From contig NW_024045131.1 of the NCBI RefSeq assembly GCF_012273895.1, positions 4,102,741 to 4,166,740 of the forward strand: a DNA stretch of 64,000 nucleotides. Direction: 5' to 3'. The stretch's first letter is position 1, and every line of letters starts with the position of its first letter. Both the position numbers and the translations under genes were made by a program. Shown here piece after piece: positions 10,858 through 64,000 of this stretch. The notes under the pieces are model-generated. The model ran no database searches and was not told where the DNA came from. It saw nothing but the letters and a program-made list of their open reading frames with translations. The DNA comes from Zerene cesonia. Its lineage: Eukaryota; Arthropoda; Insecta; Lepidoptera; Pieridae.

Positions 10858-10890
10858 TTGTGTGTGTATTGTGTTTGTGTGTGTGTGACT
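10858..10890 (+). repeat. GT-rich tract in the 5' leader
   Basis: An imperfect (GT)n run lies directly upstream of the start codon, between the second upstream ORF and the ATG. As RNA it is UG-rich, the kind of sequence bound by TDP-43/TBPH and CELF/Bruno-type proteins. Binding here is inference. Confidence 0.6.
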
Positions 10891-10897
10891 ATACAAA

Positions 10898-59890
<48,993 letters not shown>

Positions 59891-61135
59891 TAGAGAAGAG
59901 AAGAGATGAGAAGAGTCGAGAAGAGAAGATAAGAGTGGGATTTATTGGCACACTCGAGAAAGACCGCGTAAATTACAACTGTTATAGCGAGCGAAACTAA
60001 ACAAGTGGTAATTTATTACTACAAAAGTAAAGTAATATTGAAGTACTTCTACAGTAGTAAATTATACGACTACAATATTAACTTAATGACATTTTCCGTT
60101 ATATTGAATAAATGCATTTTTTTTACTTAAATAATAAAATTTTTACATAATTGCCAAAGTGCAAATATCCATAAGAAAGCAAACTGTTTTAACCCGACTG
60201 TGTCACTGACCTACTGAAGATTTCACATGTCTTCCCGTTTTTAGTGGATTCTTTTTTATTTTTTTTTTATACGCGGTCTTTAATGTGTGTGGATTTGAAG
60301 GAACATTGATCACGTTAAAGTAACTTTTGACAGTTGACATTACGATACAACATTGTTTACTCTGTGACATTTTGACAGATTAAAAAATTGTGCTTAACTT
60401 AAAGTGATGATGGATGCAATCAAAGTTTTTTGTTGAATTATATATGGTATACATATTATTATTTTTTTTATAAGAAACGTGTAAGTTTTTGCTTTAAATC
60501 GTTTTAACGGGCTGGTTATTTTTAATGCAAACCTGGTTTAACTAAAAGAGTTGTATACCTTAAATTTAATCTGTCTCTTTCATTACTGTTTAAATTAAAT
60601 GAGATAGCATTATCGAAAATAGATTTATTAAAACATTGGCTTCTTTCATACAAAAAACAAGCATTTTCAAAGCCATGAAATAGTTTTAAATCCGTCTTGT
60701 CAACTGTCAGTGACGTTGTTCATTACTCGATTAAAAATAATTTCGTTTTTGTAACTATCTTATAAAATTGCTTTTCAAACTATTGCCAGGTGCAATAAAT
60801 TATAATAAATGGTTCTGATCACAAAATTGCAATTTTATAATATGGTAACAAACGTACATGTAGGTTAAAACTGCAATAGCCACAAATAATTTTTAATAAT
60901 CGTTATTTTTAAAGATTAGCGTATAATAAATACTTGACACAGGAAAAAACGATATTTCGAATGCTGGTTTGACATTTCTTTCGGATTATCCTTTTTTCCC
61001 CCAACTATTAAAGTTAATGCATGGCAACACAGTGCATTTAATGACATACTGATTCGGCGGGAAATTTGTTGTGACATTTGCTCTTTTTCACGTCCCTTTA
61101 GATGTATCAAGGTCTGTATTCACAAGTCCCTATAT

Positions 61136-61160
61136 AAATAAATACAATAAAAAGTAAATA
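61136..61160 (+). terminator. Alternative poly(A) signals
   Basis: AATAAA occurs in quick succession (AAATAAATACAATAAAAAG, then AAATAAAC) with a TGTGTGTGCC run about 30 bp downstream. It could serve as a proximal poly(A) site. Confidence 0.3.
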
Positions 61161-61827
61161 AACTCTACTGTGACTCGCTGTGTGTGCCTTAGGCTTAATT
61201 TAATTTGAATTCTGTTAATTTTATACTTTACTATTATAATAAATATGTAGGCAATCAACAACGATGTGATAAGCTTCCATAATGATATTATTTTTGAACA
61301 AATTTTATCGATTTATGAAAAAAAAATTACATGTCACTTGTAAATATAACCTCTCTAGGGATCGGGGTTGACATTTAACGTTTTTTTTGTACCAATTAAA
61401 GGTGTAAAATATTTTTTAAATCATATTACCGATAGTTACTAGTCTGTATGGGTCCGTCCTTAGGCCTTAGGTGAACTATTTTTTTATATCTCTTCACGCG
61501 GAATGGTTTATTGTACTTTAGAGTTTAGGTTGTGTATGTCGCATCACATTAAATGTATTTTTATTATTAAATTTATGTCAACTAATCGGTTCTGTTTACT
61601 TAAATAATTTTTTATAGGTTTTTTTTTTACTTATGTTGAATATAGCTCGTTATTGTGATACTGGGAAATTTTTATGGACGTAGTTTGCCTTCAAATTGGC
61701 ATTTGATTCATTATGTTTTTTTTTATATATAAATTGTTTCTTTATGTATTTAATTGTGTATACTTCGAACGGCATTGGCGGGAATGAAATTGTCTATGCG
61801 ATTATCGATTTCTTAAACGCAACTAAA

Positions 61828-61932
61828 CGTTACTGACATTGACAGTTGACACTGGCGGAATGTCTTGTCATTGCCATAGTTGACAAAAAAAACAACTTTG
61901 ACGTGACGTCAGCTTGACAGTGACAGTTGAAG
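61828..61932. promoter_or_regulatory. Cluster of TGACA/TGACAG motifs around a full CRE
   Basis: Within about 105 bp, TGACA or its complement occurs repeatedly (TGACATTGACAGTTGACA, TTGTCA, TTGACA, TTGACAGTGACAGTTG) together with palindromic TGACGTCA at 61904-61911. TGACAG is the core of the Homothorax/MEIS type of site and TGACGTCA is a CREB/ATF site. A smaller cluster is at about 60326-60380. This may be promoter-type DNA of a neighbouring gene inside or beyond the 3' UTR. Confidence 0.3.
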
Positions 61933-62142
61933 TTATCGTTTAAGAATGGAAAAATAAATGACAAATATAAGACTGAAAATATCCGTCCGTAAATCTATTG
62001 TGTTTTTACTCTTTTTGAACTTGTGTTTTCGACAAGTTGAAGACTTGCCAGTGCCGTTAAAATACCAACGATTTTGCTCAAATTTGGGACATTAGTCGCT
62101 TCTCTTTGTATATTATGAACGTTTAAAATTGTGCGTAGTGTA

Positions 62143-62185
62143 AATAAATTAATAAAGGTGTAAGATTTATTATTTGTTGTGTTTT
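62143..62185 (+). terminator. Candidate poly(A) signal and downstream GT-rich element
   Basis: Two AATAAA hexamers (62143-62148 and 62151-62156) are followed by TTTGTTGTGTTTTATTTT, a GT/T-rich element at the expected distance. Confidence 0.5.
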
Positions 62186-62339
62186 ATTTTACATCATTGT
62201 ACGAGATCTTATAATAATATATTTGTTCTCAATGATATGAAAAAAAATCTTGAAAAATGAAAAAATACTATATTTGCCGTAACTAAGCTCGGTGATCACT
62301 TAGTGCTCACCAGGTTTGGTTTTGTTTTATCCGTTTAAT

Positions 62340-62505
62340 CCTTCTTTAATTGTAAATGTGAAAGTTTGTGATGGAAGGATGTATGTTTGTTACTCATTCA
62401 CGCAAAAACTACAGAACCGATTGCAATGAAATCAAAATTTTTATCACGATATACCTACGGGATACAGACATACGCGGGTGGAACCGCGGGGAGCAGCTAG
62501 TAGGA
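62340..62505 (-). mobile_element. Family A SINE-like repeat
   Basis: Tail left degraded, deletion between GCAATGAAAT and TTTTTATCACG, head right GGGGAGCAGCTAGTAGGA. Confidence 0.75.
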
Positions 62506-62815
62506 TTAAATGTGAAGATTTCGTTTCACTCACTCTTATTATTTTGGCTATAACTGTATCATAAACATAACAATTACGTCTGAAATAATAGTTATCTTTA
62601 TTCACTTTTCCTTTTTAATATATAATATATACTCCCGTGTATATGTGTAATATACACACGGCAACAGACACAGGCGCAAAGAAAACCACCGATAAAAATT
62701 ATATTTCATTACTTGAATTAAAAGTTACAACAAAAATAAACAAAAAACAAGTAATTACAATATACAATAGATATACTCATACATACATATCTTTTATGTA
62801 TTATTCTGCAACATC

Positions 62816-62990
62816 CGATCGACCGCCTCCTTGAAACGGTGGTTAACGCGTGAACGTAGAACCTAGGAGTCCTGGGTTCGATTGTCTGTGGGGACGCACA
62901 AAAAACGTCTCGGTCTGGCAGGATATAGAAGGCTGATCACCTATATCATCTGCCCCATACCCCAGTAGGGGACACGGGACTTTGCATTTT
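62816..62990 (+). mobile_element. Second type of tRNA-like SINE
   Basis: GGTGGTTAACGCGTGAACG resembles an A box and TCCTGGGTTCGATTGTC a B box. The body ends CCCCATACCCCAGTAGGGGA. CCCATACCCCACATGGGGC near 48898 is related. The 3' end is uncertain. Confidence 0.5.
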
Positions 62991-63734
62991 TATTTTTATT
63001 CTGCAACAAGGAATTAAACACGCTCTGAAACTATTGCCAAAAAATACGATCGAAATCTATTATCTATTACAACAAAATAGCTCAAAAAATAACATCTTTA
63101 TGGGTAATTAGCGTGTCCATATATAGATTTTTTTTTGTAATAAGGTTGATTTTAGCAAATACACCAATGGTACTTGTTTTTATTATTCTGTATTCGTCTC
63201 GTATTTTAAAATTTTGAATCTCTAAAATACAATTACATTAATCAAACAACCCCTACAACCGTAACAAATTTTTATTTCCTAGTAAACTCACACATTTATC
63301 CTTAATAACAACATAAATCTATGTTTTAACTCAAATTTCCAACCATCTTGAAGACAATAAGGTTATCATTTCGACTGTATTTTATATACAATAATTGTAT
63401 AAATAAAATTTTTAACGTATTGTACTGATGTTTTTACTGTCTTTTTCGTATTTTGTCCATACATAATGCTAGGATAAAAAATTCGTTTAAGTCTGTTCTC
63501 TGAGTAGTATTAATAGCATTAAATATATTCGATTAAGATAAAAATAAATGAAAGAAATGCTTTCAGTTACACAAAAAATATATATTTTTTTTTAATTAGC
63601 TGGGTTTAAAATAAATGAACCAAAATCAATGCATTATAAAGGCATATTCTTTATTTAAAAATGGGAACTGCCATTGTTTCTATATCTTATATCTTTTTAA
63701 CTTATTTTGACGTATAATCGCTCTAATATCTAAA

Positions 63735-63900
63735 TAATATAAACCTGAAGAATTTGTTTATTGGAACGCGCTAATCTCAGGAACTACAGTGGTTCGTATT
63801 AAAAAATGTGTTTAAAAGTCGTACTATTAAGGAATGCATAGAGATGCAACTAAAAATAGGATCGATTCTGCGCCATATTGTGTTCCGCAGGTGTCCATTC
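63735..63900 (-). repeat. Family F repeat fragment
   Basis: AATATAAACCTGAAGAATTT, GAACGCGCTAATCTCAGGAA, CTACAG; head lost. Confidence 0.55.
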
Positions 63901-64000
63901 AAACGGAATAATATTCAAAGTTGAGAGATGACGTTTGTATTTAAATTTAATTATGGTAAAAGGATGCTGGATAAATCATTTCTCTCTTATGGTAATAAGA

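Larger units (their letters stand above)
59891..62170 (+). other. Probable 3' UTR of the CD36-family gene
   Basis: After the stop codon there is AT-rich DNA with almost none of the repeats seen elsewhere. It ends at a strong candidate poly(A) site near 62.15 kb. Earlier AATAAA motifs could give shorter 3' UTRs. The extent is inferred from signals, not transcripts. Confidence 0.45.
62171..64000. other. Downstream flank, no gene recognised
   Basis: AT-rich DNA with a family A repeat, a tRNA-like SINE and a family F fragment. About 63000-63700 has no recognisable structure. Confidence 0.6.

Overview
The window is nuclear DNA from a lepidopteran insect (butterfly or moth). It is AT-rich and crowded with short retroposon-like repeats that share heads of the CTAGCTGCGCCCCGCGG type and TTATAATATTAGTAGGA tails. 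GC-rich coding blocks with standard GT-AG splice sites stand out sharply against this background. Nothing bacterial or viral was recognised. The species cannot be named from the sequence alone.

There is one protein-coding gene that I can support. It lies on the + strand in eleven coding exons between 10898 and 59890 and encodes a complete 514-residue CD36-family protein (scavenger receptor class B / SNMP superfamily). All ten introns have GT-AG borders, the phases agree across every junction, and the spliced frame is open from ATG to TAA. The protein has two membrane anchors, a large non-cytosolic ectodomain with seven N-glycosylation sequons, and the six-cysteine pattern of CD36. A candidate core promoter (Inr plus DPE at the exact spacing), two abutting short upstream ORFs and a GT-repeat leader lie at 10780-10897. 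The best poly(A) site is near 62143-62170.

Layout: 1-10744 is upstream DNA with repeats and no gene. The start exon is at 10898-10955, followed by a 23-kb intron 1 full of repeats. Exons 2, 3 and 4 are at 33953, 40180 and 43994, with multi-kb introns. Intron 4 (9.3 kb) holds a 1.7-kb fold-back element. Exons 5-11 are clustered at 53458-59890. The 3' UTR runs to about 62.17 kb, and AT-rich flank fills the remainder.

Repeat content: (A) many copies of an AGTAGGA-tailed SINE-like family; (B) a poly(A) family, some copies carrying a 21-nt hairpin; (C) a palindromic retroposon built around a complete 72-nt tRNA-like cloverleaf, with target-site duplications at two copies; (D) a family bearing CTCGTGTCACAG, with one tandem duplication; (F) a family with TTTGTTTGAACGCGCTAATCTCAGGAACTAC-type sequence; (G) a family starting CACCTGTATG; tRNA-headed SINEs; inverted-repeat MITEs; and a degenerate LINE reverse-transcriptase fragment. 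Several repeats end only 35-54 bp upstream of splice acceptors, and CA-rich tracts begin next to three splice donors. These arrangements, the palindromic tRNA-like element and the E-box-rich fold-back element are the most unusual observations.
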